Below are positions 17,397 through 25,573 of a DNA stretch of 64,000 nt, piece after piece. The DNA lies in the NCBI RefSeq assembly GCF_006385675.1, contig NZ_VFRR01000010.1, positions 46,647 to 110,646 on the forward strand. The letters are read 5' to 3'. The first letter of the stretch is position 1. The number at the start of each line of letters is the position of its first letter. The DNA comes from Maribrevibacterium harenarium (GTDB lineage: Bacteria > Pseudomonadota > Gammaproteobacteria > Pseudomonadales > Marinomonadaceae). A program made the translations under genes and the position numbers. Below the pieces are notes generated by a model. It was given only the letters and a program-made list of their open reading frames with translations, had not been told where the DNA came from and searched no databases.

Positions 17397-19406
17397 CTAT
17401 TGCGCATTTATTCCTTTCACGCGAGCGTTGATTTGCCAGTGCAGTAGTTGCGGCAAAGCCGTTAATTTAGCTTCTTGTTCAGGAGATGGCGGTTGTCCTT
17501 TGTCGGCTAGCTCCAAGTCACCGGCCTGAGCCCAGGGATAAAACTGCACTTTGCTATCAAGAGGGTAAGCACCGTTCTCATCAATCCATAAGGTGGAGTT
17601 ATAGCCAAAAGCTCGGGCTGGGGCGTCTTCTGTCGCTAGCATATTTCTGCCTGCTAAACTGCGGTATTGGGCATTTGACAAGCTGAAATGATAGATCGTT
17701 GGGAAGATATCCTTATGGGAGCCAACTCTTTCCATATCGTATTTCCAGTCGGTGTTATCTAGGATGGGCTGCGGTACGTACAGATAAAAGGGCACCGCAC
17801 GGTCTATTACTTGTTCGTTCGGGTAGGTGGCGCGTAGACGACGCATTTGATGATCGCCGGTAGCGGCAATGAGGGTCTTGCGCCCTAGATCAGACTGTTT
17901 AATTTTGTTGATAAACTCACCAAAAGCATTCGCAGCAAACTGGAATGTGGTCAGCATATTTTCCAAGCCAATATCCCCATCAATTAAATGTGCTTTAACC
18001 TTTTCTGTCAGAGTAACGGGGTAAGCCTGATAGCGCTCCGGTGTGATATAGGGAGGGTGATTCGTAACCGTCAAAATGGTAATAAACACCGGGTGGGTGG
18101 CTTCCTTTAATAAAGTTTCTGCCAAGCGATAGGCGTAATCATCCGGTACGCCCCAAGCCGTTATTTCATCAATGGCCTCGGGGTATAAGTTAATCAAACT
18201 GTTTTGGTCGTATACTTTGTCGACTCCCTGAGAGGGTAGGTAACCGCTAAAATTTCGCCAAGCCATATTGCCCGGAGAGATAAAAATCACTTCGTACCCC
18301 GATTGGTGGTACACGTCGAAAGGGATTAAATCCAACCGAGTATTTTGCACACTGCTCTGGCTGATGTTTTCCATCGGGCTCTGAAAGAACAGGGCGGCGA
18401 AAGAGGGGGCGGTGCCATTGTGCTCTGATACAAAGCGTTTGAAGACGAAATCCTGTTCAAAATGAGGGCGCAGCTGCCCTAGCATATCGTTGGTATCTGC
18501 TTCATCTAATGCCAGCATATTACTGCCGAAGCTTTCCATTAAATTCATCACCACATGGGGTGGGTTATCGGCAAGCCAGCTATTTTCGGGGGTGGTTTCA
18601 ATTAGTGATTCTAAACCAAGAGTCGCTTGTAAACGCTTCCCATCGCTAAGTTTCACCGGTTTAAAGGAAAGATCCTTGCTCTTGCTGTCATAGGCCCAAC
18701 TGAGCGTCATTAAACCATTAGGCGTAAGTTTGTTAATAATCCGTAGATCCGATACATGAGAGTCGTTTTCCCGTAACGGAAAGGTGCCTAGACTACCCCG
18801 AGCTAAGATCGCTAGACCAAGAAATACGACGATCAGAAATGAACTAAACAAAGCCCAGTGCCAAGGCTTAGCGACATCGCGGAGGCGAACTTTCCTATCT
18901 AGCCAATAGCTTCCTCCCGTGACGAGCAGACTGATAGTGATAATCCGAATAACCGGGTAGTCCTGCCAAATGTTCGCTAGCACACTTAGGGTGTCGTCTT
19001 CCCCCAAGGCAAATACGAACATATCAAAATGGTTATGGTAGGTTTGGTAATAGTAAATATTCGCTATCGCCGATAAGGCAAAGGTAAATCCCAGCAGTGG
19101 CCAAAGTATGATCAGGAGTTTACTCCACCACCGCCAAGTCAATCGGTGCGCTGCAAAGATCAAACTGGGTAAGAATAACAGCAGGATAAAGATACTGGTG
19201 ACTCGCAAATCGTAACGCAAGCCCGTTAGCCACATGCGCTGAATATCGCCACTCTTACCGTTGAGTTGATCCGGTTCTGTAAACAAGTAGAACATCATTC
19301 CACGTGCGAGTAGCAGCATAAGCACTAACCAAAGTAGCTGCGGTAAGGCACTTTGAATAAATAAACGCATCCGTTGTTGATACATGTGGTACATCACTCT
19401 GAGCAT
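17397..19406 (-). CDS. LTA-synthase-family sulfatase-fold phosphotransferase
   Basis: A membrane-anchored enzyme of the alkaline-phosphatase superfamily (669 residues from this start). The N-terminal third has about five transmembrane segments; the remainder is an extracytoplasmic catalytic domain. MNLMESFGSN supplies the first metal ligand, SEHNGTAPSFAAL carries the probable nucleophile Thr, and ATGDHQMRR gives a later metal-binding His. In Gram-negatives these proteins transfer phosphoglycerol or phosphoethanolamine to surface glycans; the acceptor here is unknown. The frame is open to 19496, but no start has a convincing ribosome site; starts at 19406 or at the following ATGs are equally possible. 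It is monocistronic and convergent with the binding-protein gene. Confidence 0.82.
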   Translation of the reverse strand: MLRVMYHMYQQRMRLFIQSALPQLLWLVLMLLLARGMMFYLFTEPDQLNGKSGDIQRMWLTGLRYDLRVTSIFILLLFLPSLIFAAHRLTWRWWSKLLIILWPLLGFTFALSAIANIYYYQTYHNHFDMFVFALGEDDTLSVLANIWQDYPVIRIITISLLVTGGSYWLDRKVRLRDVAKPWHWALFSSFLIVVFLGLAILARGSLGTFPLRENDSHVSDLRIINKLTPNGLMTLSWAYDSKSKDLSFKPVKLSDGKRLQATLGLESLIETTPENSWLADNPPHVVMNLMESFGSNMLALDEADTNDMLGQLRPHFEQDFVFKRFVSEHNGTAPSFAALFFQSPMENISQSSVQNTRLDLIPFDVYHQSGYEVIFISPGNMAWRNFSGYLPSQGVDKVYDQNSLINLYPEAIDEITAWGVPDDYAYRLAETLLKEATHPVFITILTVTNHPPYITPERYQAYPVTLTEKVKAHLIDGDIGLENMLTTFQFAANAFGEFINKIKQSDLGRKTLIAATGDHQMRRLRATYPNEQVIDRAVPFYLYVPQPILDNTDWKYDMERVGSHKDIFPTIYHFSLSNAQYRSLAGRNMLATEDAPARAFGYNSTLWIDENGAYPLDSKVQFYPWAQAGDLELADKGQPPSPEQEAKLTALPQLLHWQINARVKGINAQ

Positions 19407-19544
19407 TCCAAATTGGTGCTTATGATAGCATTTACCCAGCATAATTGGACTGAGCAAGTCGGTGGCGAGTTTGATAAATAGGGAAATACCGAGCATGTAA
19501 CAGAGAACAAAAAATCACTGGATTTTTATAGTAGACATATCTAT

Positions 19545-19560
19545 ATTAGTTAAATCTAAT
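19545..19560. promoter_or_regulatory. ATTAG-N6-CTAAT operator-like site, copy A
   Basis: ATTAG, TTAAAT, CTAAT. It lies 46 bp before the DUF2892 gene. The same arms and nearly the same centre recur at 31105-31120. A second perfect palindrome, GTGCTTTAAAGCAC, follows at 19568-19581. Confidence 0.55.
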
Positions 19561-19605
19561 TATTTTAGTGCTTTAAAGCACGCTTTTGAATTCGTTGAGT
19601 GCGTT

Positions 19606-19806
19606 ATGTCTATTGATCGTGTGGTTTTGGCATTTGCCGGTACGGTAATTCTAGTTAGTCTAGCTTTGTCTCAATGGGTTAACCCGAACTGGATGTGGTT
19701 GACCGCGTTTGTTGGTGCTAACTTGCTGCAATCTGCCTTTACGGGTTTTTGTCCGTTGGCAATGGTGCTGAAGAAAGTTGGTGTTAAACCAGGTTGTGCA
19801 TTTTAA
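19606..19806 (+). CDS. DUF2892 (YgaP-type) small inner-membrane protein
   Basis: A 66-residue protein with two hydrophobic segments ([17 protein letters not shown] and [17 protein letters not shown]). It ends [18 protein letters not shown] with two Cys residues, matching the DUF2892 domain found alone or fused to rhodaneses. Relatives often sit in sulfide or persulfide detoxification operons under ArsR-type repressors. No rhodanese or dioxygenase gene is adjacent here, but an AT-rich palindrome precedes it. Start by GAG-type ribosome site and family length. Confidence 0.88.
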   Translation: MSIDRVVLAFAGTVILVSLALSQWVNPNWMWLTAFVGANLLQSAFTGFCPLAMVLKKVGVKPGCAF

Positions 19807-19876
19807 GTACTGGAATTTTTTTGGTTGAGTTGTCCTATTTTGGCCGCAGGTTTCCCCAGCGGCTTTTTGTTGTTAC

Positions 19877-20242
19877 TTAAAAACGGACATCATCAGGCAA
19901 AGTGATAAAAATGGAATGGCGCACTTCATTAAATAGGGCCTTTGAGCAGTGACCTTGGCCTTCAGTGTCTTCTAACAGCAGCACATCCCCTGCGCCAAAT
20001 TGGCGTGTTTCTCCCGATGACACCATAAACTCGCAACGGCCTTTGATGATAAAGAGCAATTGCCGTTGTGGTGCTGGGTGCCATTTGAAATCATAGTCGG
20101 CGGGTGTTTCCCGAAAGAGCATCTGACCGACTTCGAACCGCTTTGACAACATCCCAATGGGGCCGCCATCGCTAACTTCTATTTGTACCGTTCCAAAGTG
20201 GCTATTGCCTTGCTCATCGTTGAAAATTCGGGTGATTTGCAT
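19877..20242 (-). CDS. Cupin-domain protein
   Basis: A 121-residue single-domain cupin. WHPAPQRQLLFIIKGRCEF near residues 54-72 and GAGDVLLLEDTEGQGHCSK near 82-100 correspond to the two cupin motifs with metal-binding His residues. The N terminus holds extra strands. It is last in the leftward ureide-type cluster, separated from the amidohydrolase by a palindromic repeat element, so shared transcription is uncertain. Its substrate is unknown. Confidence 0.75.
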   Translation of the reverse strand: MQITRIFNDEQGNSHFGTVQIEVSDGGPIGMLSKRFEVGQMLFRETPADYDFKWHPAPQRQLLFIIKGRCEFMVSSGETRQFGAGDVLLLEDTEGQGHCSKALFNEVRHSIFITLPDDVRF

Positions 20243-20274
20243 CGTATTGCTCCTCTGTTAAGTCGGGCATGGGG

Positions 20275-20370
20275 CAAGTACAGATTATGTTGAGCCGCGC
20301 CCATGGATGGGCGCACCGCGACTTGCAGGCATGGATGCCTGCCGGAGCGGCGGACATAATACTGTACTTG
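20275..20370. repeat. MITE-like palindromic repeat element
   Basis: Outer arms 20275-20290 and 20354-20370 are complementary apart from a one-base bulge (core CAAGTACAG / CTGTACTTG). Inside are two perfect hairpins: GCGCCCATGGATGGGCGC (20297-20314) and GCAGGCATGGATGCCTGC (20325-20342), both with an ATGGAT centre. No coding capacity. It fills the gap between the amidohydrolase and cupin genes and looks like a dispersed, non-autonomous repeat. Confidence 0.8.
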
Positions 20371-20411
20371 TCCTAGCCTCGGAGTGGCTGGCAATCTAGT
20401 CGCATACGGAG

Positions 20412-21638
20412 TTAGGTAAAGTGCTGTAGGGTATGGCTTAACACCGCTAAGGCCGTTGCGACATCCTGTGTGTGAATCGATTCCGCTGGGTGGTGACTGA
20501 TGCCTTTATCACAGCGTAAAAACAGCATGGCGATAGGACATATCTCGGCTATGGCCATGGCATCGTGGCCTGCCCCGGAGAACAAGGTATAAGGGGCGAT
20601 ATTTTGAGTTGCAATCGCTTGGCGTAATAAAGCTTGTAACGCAGGATCGCACTGCACCGCATTGGCCGCGTGCGTTTCAATCCGATCAAGGCGGACATTG
20701 CGTCGCTCTGCAATAGCATTTAATTGCTGCAAAATATCCTCAAGGGCGGCTTCCCGGCGTTCATCCAGTTCGCTGCGGATATCTAATGAAAAGGTCGTCA
20801 GTCCGGAAATCACATTTACCCCATTTGGGCGGTTACTGATTTGTCCGACCGTTGCCACCACATCGTGCCGTTTGGCACAGGATTCGATAGCGAGGATCAT
20901 TTCACTGGTAGCGGCTAAGGCATCTTGGCGCAGCGTCATGGGCACTGTACCGGCATGTCCCGCCATGCCAGTGATGATAAATTCAAAGCGCTTTGCTCCG
21001 GCGATGGCGCTTACGACCCCGACGGGTAAATTCTGTTGTTCCAGCACCGGCCCCTGTTCGATATGTAGTTCAAGGTAACCCTTGATATTGCCGGTTGGGA
21101 GCTTAGCTTGAAGGACTTGGTCAAACTCCAAGCCAAATTGCGCCATGGCTTGACGCAAGGTGATGCCGTTTTCATCTTCTAAATCAGCCCAACTTTGCGG
21201 CCATTTCCCAGTCAGAGCGCGACTGCCCAACAAGGTTGAGCGAAAGCGCGTGCCTTCTTCATCCCCAAAGCCCACTACGTCGAGATGAAACGGTAACTTG
21301 ATCCCAGATTCGTGCAGAGCACCGATCAAAGTCACCGGCGCGACAACGCCGAGCATGCCATCGTATTTGCCACCGTTGGGTACCGTATCCAAATGACTGC
21401 CCAGAATAAATCGAGGCGCATCTGGCTCGGGGGCAGCAAAGCGTCCCCAAAGGTTGCCTGCGGCATCCTGCCAAGTGGACATCCCCGCATCCTGCATCCA
21501 ACCGCCGACTAGTTGATTCGCCTGTTGATGCTCGGGGCTGAGGTAGCGTCGGTCGAGATAGTCTGCTGATTGGCTGATGTTGCCCAGTTCTTCGAGTCGG
21601 CTCATCGCGAGATTGGCTAGGGTTTGAAAATCTAACAT
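20412..21638 (-). CDS. Allantoate amidohydrolase-like M20 hydrolase
   Basis: A 408-residue zinc-dependent hydrolase of the allantoate amidohydrolase/N-carbamoylase group. It has GSHLDTVPNGGKYDGMLGV near residue 80, FGDEEGTRFRST near 125, HIEQGPVLE near 190 and AGHAGTVPM near 225 (the dimerisation-lid region). SGAGHDAMAIAEICP near 350 carries late metal/substrate residues. The next gene upstream, a PucG-like aminotransferase, supports a role in turning allantoate into ureidoglycine, as for Klebsiella HpxK. N-carbamoyl-amino-acid hydrolysis is the alternative. The gap to the upstream gene is three bases, so they share an mRNA. Confidence 0.85.
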   Translation of the reverse strand: MLDFQTLANLAMSRLEELGNISQSADYLDRRYLSPEHQQANQLVGGWMQDAGMSTWQDAAGNLWGRFAAPEPDAPRFILGSHLDTVPNGGKYDGMLGVVAPVTLIGALHESGIKLPFHLDVVGFGDEEGTRFRSTLLGSRALTGKWPQSWADLEDENGITLRQAMAQFGLEFDQVLQAKLPTGNIKGYLELHIEQGPVLEQQNLPVGVVSAIAGAKRFEFIITGMAGHAGTVPMTLRQDALAATSEMILAIESCAKRHDVVATVGQISNRPNGVNVISGLTTFSLDIRSELDERREAALEDILQQLNAIAERRNVRLDRIETHAANAVQCDPALQALLRQAIATQNIAPYTLFSGAGHDAMAIAEICPIAMLFLRCDKGISHHPAESIHTQDVATALAVLSHTLQHFT

Positions 21639-21641
21639 AGG

Positions 21642-22868
21642 TTAACCCTGAGCCTGACCGGCGTAGACCGCCATTGCCGCATCGACACCCGCACCGGCGG
21701 GCATTGAAAAGCCTTGGCGACGCAGCACGGTTTCTAAGGACTGCAACGTATGCAAAACGGCATCTTGGCGAGCGTTGTAGCCCATGGTGCCGATGCGCCA
21801 GATTTTGCCTTTTAAGGGCCCAAAACTGGTGCCGATTTCAATATTAAAGAGGTGGAGCAAGTCGTGACGAACCTGTTCTCCGTCTACTCCATCGGGAATG
21901 TAGACCCCGACCACGTTGCTCATTTTGTGTTTTAAGTCGCCAAAAGGCGTAAGTCCAAGGGCTTGAATACCTCTCAACATCGCCAGTCCTGCGGTTTGGT
22001 GGCGCGCTAACACGTCATCTTGCCCTTCGCTTAATAAGGCAACGGCGCATTCTCGGGAACCGAATAACATGGTGGCGGCTTCAGTGTGGTGGTTGAGACG
22101 TTCATCGCCCCAATAGTCCATGATCATGGCCAGATCGAAGTAATTCGAGCGAATTCGTGCCCCTTTCGCTCCTGTATGGTGACTGTCACGAATGCCCGCC
22201 TCTACATGGTGACGGCGACGCACGGCTTGGACGAAGCGATCACTCATGGATATTGGCGCACTACCCGAAGGGCCGCCTAAGCATTTTTGCAGACCGACAG
22301 TCACCGCATCCACTTGCCACTTATCCGTTTCAAATGGGTTGCCACCAATCGAGGCTGTGGCATCGGTGTAGAACAGCACATCGTATTCACGGCAAATCGC
22401 CCCCAATGCGTCCAGCGGCTGAAGCATGGTGGTGGAAGTGTCACCTTGCACAATGGCCAACACCTTCGGGCGAATCCGCTTTATCGCCTCTTCGATTTGT
22501 TCCGGCGCAAACACTTCGCCCCAAGGAACTTCGATGGTATGAACGTCGGCATCGGCGCGCTCGGCGATCTCGGCAAGTAGATAACCAAAGCGCCCGAAAA
22601 TCGGCACCAGCACTTTATCGCCCGGCTCCAACACCGACACCAGTGCGGCTTCGATTCCGGCGCGAGACGTGCCATCAATCAAGAAGGTTTGCTGGTTTTG
22701 TGTGTTGAACACGCGGCGATAAAGGGCCATGGTCTCATTCATATAGTCCGTCATGGCCGGGTCATATTGTCCAACCAGCTGAGTCGCCATGGCTTGCAGA
22801 ACCCTTGGGTAGCAGTTGATTGGGCCGGGGCCCATGAGCAATCTTGGGGGAAGCGTTAGTGGTTGCAT
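21642..22868 (-). CDS. PucG-like ureidoglycine-glyoxylate aminotransferase
   Basis: A 408-residue class V PLP aminotransferase. RLLMGPGPINCYPRVLQAM at the N terminus, FYTDATASIGGNPF near 170 and VGLQKCLGGPSGSAP near 195 (Lys forms the internal aldimine) match the PucG/serine-glyoxylate group. PucG/HpxJ moves the amino group of (S)-ureidoglycine to glyoxylate, giving oxalurate and glycine. The adjoining allantoate-amidohydrolase-like gene favours this over serine-glyoxylate transamination. The start has GGAG seven bases upstream. Confidence 0.83.
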   Translation of the reverse strand: MQPLTLPPRLLMGPGPINCYPRVLQAMATQLVGQYDPAMTDYMNETMALYRRVFNTQNQQTFLIDGTSRAGIEAALVSVLEPGDKVLVPIFGRFGYLLAEIAERADADVHTIEVPWGEVFAPEQIEEAIKRIRPKVLAIVQGDTSTTMLQPLDALGAICREYDVLFYTDATASIGGNPFETDKWQVDAVTVGLQKCLGGPSGSAPISMSDRFVQAVRRRHHVEAGIRDSHHTGAKGARIRSNYFDLAMIMDYWGDERLNHHTEAATMLFGSRECAVALLSEGQDDVLARHQTAGLAMLRGIQALGLTPFGDLKHKMSNVVGVYIPDGVDGEQVRHDLLHLFNIEIGTSFGPLKGKIWRIGTMGYNARQDAVLHTLQSLETVLRRQGFSMPAGAGVDAAMAVYAGQAQG

Positions 22869-22877
22869 GACAGACTC

Positions 22878-23696
22878 CTACATCAACACTTGGTACAACA
22901 TGCGAAGGCCGGTGAACACCAACACAATCGCAAAGACTTTTTTCAACATGGCCGCATTCAAACGCTGGGCCAAACCGGCGCCCACCGGCGCAAATAACAC
23001 CGTCAGCGGGATAATGCAGGCCGCGCCAACCAGATTCACTAGACCTACGGTGGCGAACGGGGCATCTGCCGGTGTTTGACCAACTAACAACATGGTGATT
23101 GCCGCTGGTAGCGAGATAATCAAGCCAACCGCAGCGGCGGTGCCGACAGCGCGGTGGGCAGGGTAATTACAAAAGGTCAGTGTCGGGACAGTCAGCGTAC
23201 CGCCACCGATGCCCACCATGGAGCTGAAGAAACCGATGCCCGTGGCAATCGCGCTCTGACCCGCTTTGCCGGGAAGAGATTGAAACAAGGCGTCTTTTTT
23301 ACCCAGCAGCATATTGATGGCCGATAGGGTGGCGATAATGCCAAACAATAGGGTCAGCCATTGGCCTTCTACTTTCGTGACGACCACACTACCGATCATG
23401 ACGCCGATAAAGATAAACACGCCCCATTGTTTCAGCAGCGGGAAGTCCACATTGCCTTTGGCGTGATGGGAACGAATGGAGCTGATTGACGTGGGGATAA
23501 TGGTGGCGAGGGAGGTCGCTGTGGCTACTAGCATGGCGCTGTCAGCGCTGACTCCTAATCCTTGGTAGAGGAAAAATAAAACGGGCACGATGACAATGCC
23601 ACCACCGACACCCAACAGCCCCGCCAAGATGCCAGCGATCACGCCGGTGCCCATCATGGCGCTAATCATGGAAAGGTGTTCCACTATGAATGACAT
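22878..23696 (-). CDS. TSUP (TauE/SafE) family transporter
   Basis: A 272-residue membrane protein with about eight hydrophobic segments in two related halves. GILAGLLGVGGGIVIVPVLF near residue 25 and SMVGIGGGTLTVPTLTF near 155 are the duplicated glycine-rich family signature. TSUP proteins export or import small anions such as sulfite, sulfoacetate or organic acids. Nine bases separate it from the aminotransferase, so it probably moves a substrate or product of the cluster, for example a ureide or oxamate-type anion. A second, diverged member is at 32591-33373. Confidence 0.88.
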   Translation of the reverse strand: MSFIVEHLSMISAMMGTGVIAGILAGLLGVGGGIVIVPVLFFLYQGLGVSADSAMLVATATSLATIIPTSISSIRSHHAKGNVDFPLLKQWGVFIFIGVMIGSVVVTKVEGQWLTLLFGIIATLSAINMLLGKKDALFQSLPGKAGQSAIATGIGFFSSMVGIGGGTLTVPTLTFCNYPAHRAVGTAAAVGLIISLPAAITMLLVGQTPADAPFATVGLVNLVGAACIIPLTVLFAPVGAGLAQRLNAAMLKKVFAIVLVFTGLRMLYQVLM

Positions 23697-23759
23697 GATT
23701 TGTGTTTACTCCCACCTTAACTGGTTTTATCTAATAAATTCTTTACTTGGCTGACTGCT

Positions 23760-24000
23760 GAGCCAGCAACACCTTCTCCGACCCGGCTTATACGGCACAT
23801 CCCTGTGCCGATTAAGCCTACGCAATCATCCTGATTGCTGGTCTCTGAAGGGTTGTCTGCCTCAGCCTGAGGCCGAATATCCCTACTACCGAGCCAGCAA
23901 CACCTTCGCTGACCCGGCTTATACGGCACATCCCTGTGCCGGTTAAGCCTACGCAATCATCCTGATTGCTGGTCTCTGAAGGGTTGTCTGTCCCAGCCTC
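23760..24000. repeat. Tandem 131-bp-period intergenic repeat
   Basis: Two copies of a unit of about 110 bp begin at 23760 and 23891 and differ at about five positions. Each unit contains a nested hairpin (GGCTTA, spacer, GGCACA, TCCC, TGTGCC, spacer, TAAGCC) and a second dyad GCAATCATCCTGATTGC. The second copy ends at the stop codon of the gamma-glutamyltranspeptidase-like gene. Open frames through it arise only from the repeat and are not genes. Confidence 0.85.
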
Positions 24001-25570
24001 ACGCCCCAGATGAAACTGCCAAACCATCACTTCGTGGATCGGTAGCAGCATCGGTTGTACCGTCTCGGTGAAGTACCACCGCACCGGCGTGCCCCATCAA
24101 TTCATTACAAGCGGGTACTTCCACCAAATCATGGCCACGCAGGCGCAATGTCTCGGCAGAATCACCTGCAAAATCCGCTTCTACTTTCAAATTGTGACTC
24201 ACATCGCCCCAGGTGCGGCCAAGTAACCAGCGTCCAGTACTAATGGCTTTGTCTAGCGGCATTCCGTGGTAGACATAGCGGCTAAACAGAGCGGCCTGAG
24301 TTTGTGGTTGCCCCTCGCCACCCATGGTGCCATAGCTCATGCGGCGGCCGTCTTTTAATTCCGCAAAAGCTGGGTTTAAGGTATGAAATGGCTTTAAATT
24401 CGGCTTAAGTGCCTGTAAATGCTCGGGATCGAGGCTGAACGAGGAACCGCGGTTGTTCCACACAATCCCGGTGCTTGGGCTCACGATGCCGCTGCCAAAT
24501 TCCCAATACAAACTCTGGATGTAACTCACCATTCGGCCTTTGCTGTCACAGCAGCCCATCCAAATGGTATCTCCGTGCTTGGCTTCATGTGGCCAAGGTA
24601 ATGCCTGTGTGGCAGAGATATTGGCGCTCATTTTGGTCAGTGAAGGCGGCGTCAGTAACTCTTCTAGGTTCAATGCCAAACGCGCTGGGTCAGTGACGTA
24701 TTGATTCCGAGCGATAAAGGCCTGTTTGGTTGCTTCGATTAACAAATGCGCCATGTCCGTATCACTGCCATCGCCCAGAATGGAAATGCGATCATACAGC
24801 GCCAAAATCAGTAGGGAAGCAATGCCCTGAGTCGGCGCGGGCAAGTTGTATAAGGTGCCTTTTGACGTGGTAACTGACAGCGGTTTTACCTGCTGAGCAT
24901 GGTACGACCAGAAATCTTCCAAACGAATGGGTGAGCCTGCGGCTTCTAAATCTTTCGCCAATTGCATGGCTACTTCGCCTTGGTAGAAGTCGGCTAATCC
25001 CATACGGCTAAGGTGTTCTAGGGTGGCGGCAAGGCGTTCGAGTTTCAGCGTCGTGCCTTGTTTAAGGATGTTGCCATCCTGAAGGAACTGCGAGAACTCC
25101 GGCAAGTGCGCAAGATCGGCATGCACCTTACGACTGGCAGCTTCTAAGCTGGCGGTAACCTCAATGCCAGAACGAGCATGGTCAATGGCATTGTTTAACA
25201 GTGTCGGTAGCGGTAAGCCAGCTTGCCACTGATGACTGATGGCCAAAGCTTCTTGCCATCCGGCGACCGCGCCCGCCATGGTAAGTGCCGCTTTCCCGCC
25301 GCGTGTTGGAATCTCGGTAAGTCCTTGATAAAACGACAGATCGGCCATTTGCGCCGCTTTGCCGGAGGCGTCGATACCAATCGGTGCCTTGCCCGGTTCA
25401 CTGATTAACCAGAAACCATCGCCGCCTAATCCGTTCATATGGGGATACACCACGGCGATGGTCGCGGCGGCTGCTACCATGGCTTCGATGGCCGTGCCAC
25501 CTTGGGCCAAAATGGCTTCGCCAGCTTTGGTGGCTTCGTGATGAGGGGTGGTGAAGGCGATCTGAGACAT
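23999..25570 (-). CDS. Gamma-glutamyltranspeptidase-family hydrolase (HpxW-like)
   Basis: A 523-residue Ntn-hydrolase of the gamma-glutamyltransferase family. The N terminus has no signal peptide, suggesting a cytoplasmic enzyme. GLGGDGFWLI near residue 48 is the family N-terminal motif; GDTIWMGCCDSKGRMVSYIQ near residue 330 contains the Thr expected to become the nucleophile after self-cleavage. FGSGIVSPSTGIVWNNRG follows. The companion amidase gene, three bases upstream, and the ureide-type genes downstream resemble the hpx arrangement, where HpxW hydrolyses oxamate. Plain glutathione hydrolase activity is the alternative. The stop codon lies at the edge of the 131-bp repeat. Confidence 0.82.
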   Translation of the reverse strand: MSQIAFTTPHHEATKAGEAILAQGGTAIEAMVAAAATIAVVYPHMNGLGGDGFWLISEPGKAPIGIDASGKAAQMADLSFYQGLTEIPTRGGKAALTMAGAVAGWQEALAISHQWQAGLPLPTLLNNAIDHARSGIEVTASLEAASRKVHADLAHLPEFSQFLQDGNILKQGTTLKLERLAATLEHLSRMGLADFYQGEVAMQLAKDLEAAGSPIRLEDFWSYHAQQVKPLSVTTSKGTLYNLPAPTQGIASLLILALYDRISILGDGSDTDMAHLLIEATKQAFIARNQYVTDPARLALNLEELLTPPSLTKMSANISATQALPWPHEAKHGDTIWMGCCDSKGRMVSYIQSLYWEFGSGIVSPSTGIVWNNRGSSFSLDPEHLQALKPNLKPFHTLNPAFAELKDGRRMSYGTMGGEGQPQTQAALFSRYVYHGMPLDKAISTGRWLLGRTWGDVSHNLKVEADFAGDSAETLRLRGHDLVEVPACNELMGHAGAVVLHRDGTTDAATDPRSDGLAVSSGA

Positions 25571-25573
25571 AGG

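Noticed and set aside
23760..24000. Possible CRISPR-like array.
   Set aside because: Only two long units with a short non-unique spacer; unit length and hairpins do not fit CRISPR repeats, and no cas genes are near.
23717..24084. Two overlapping leftward open frames of about 80-90 codons sharing a repeated peptide.
   Set aside because: They are translations of the 131-bp tandem DNA repeat and of the end of the HpxW-like gene, without ribosome sites or known motifs.
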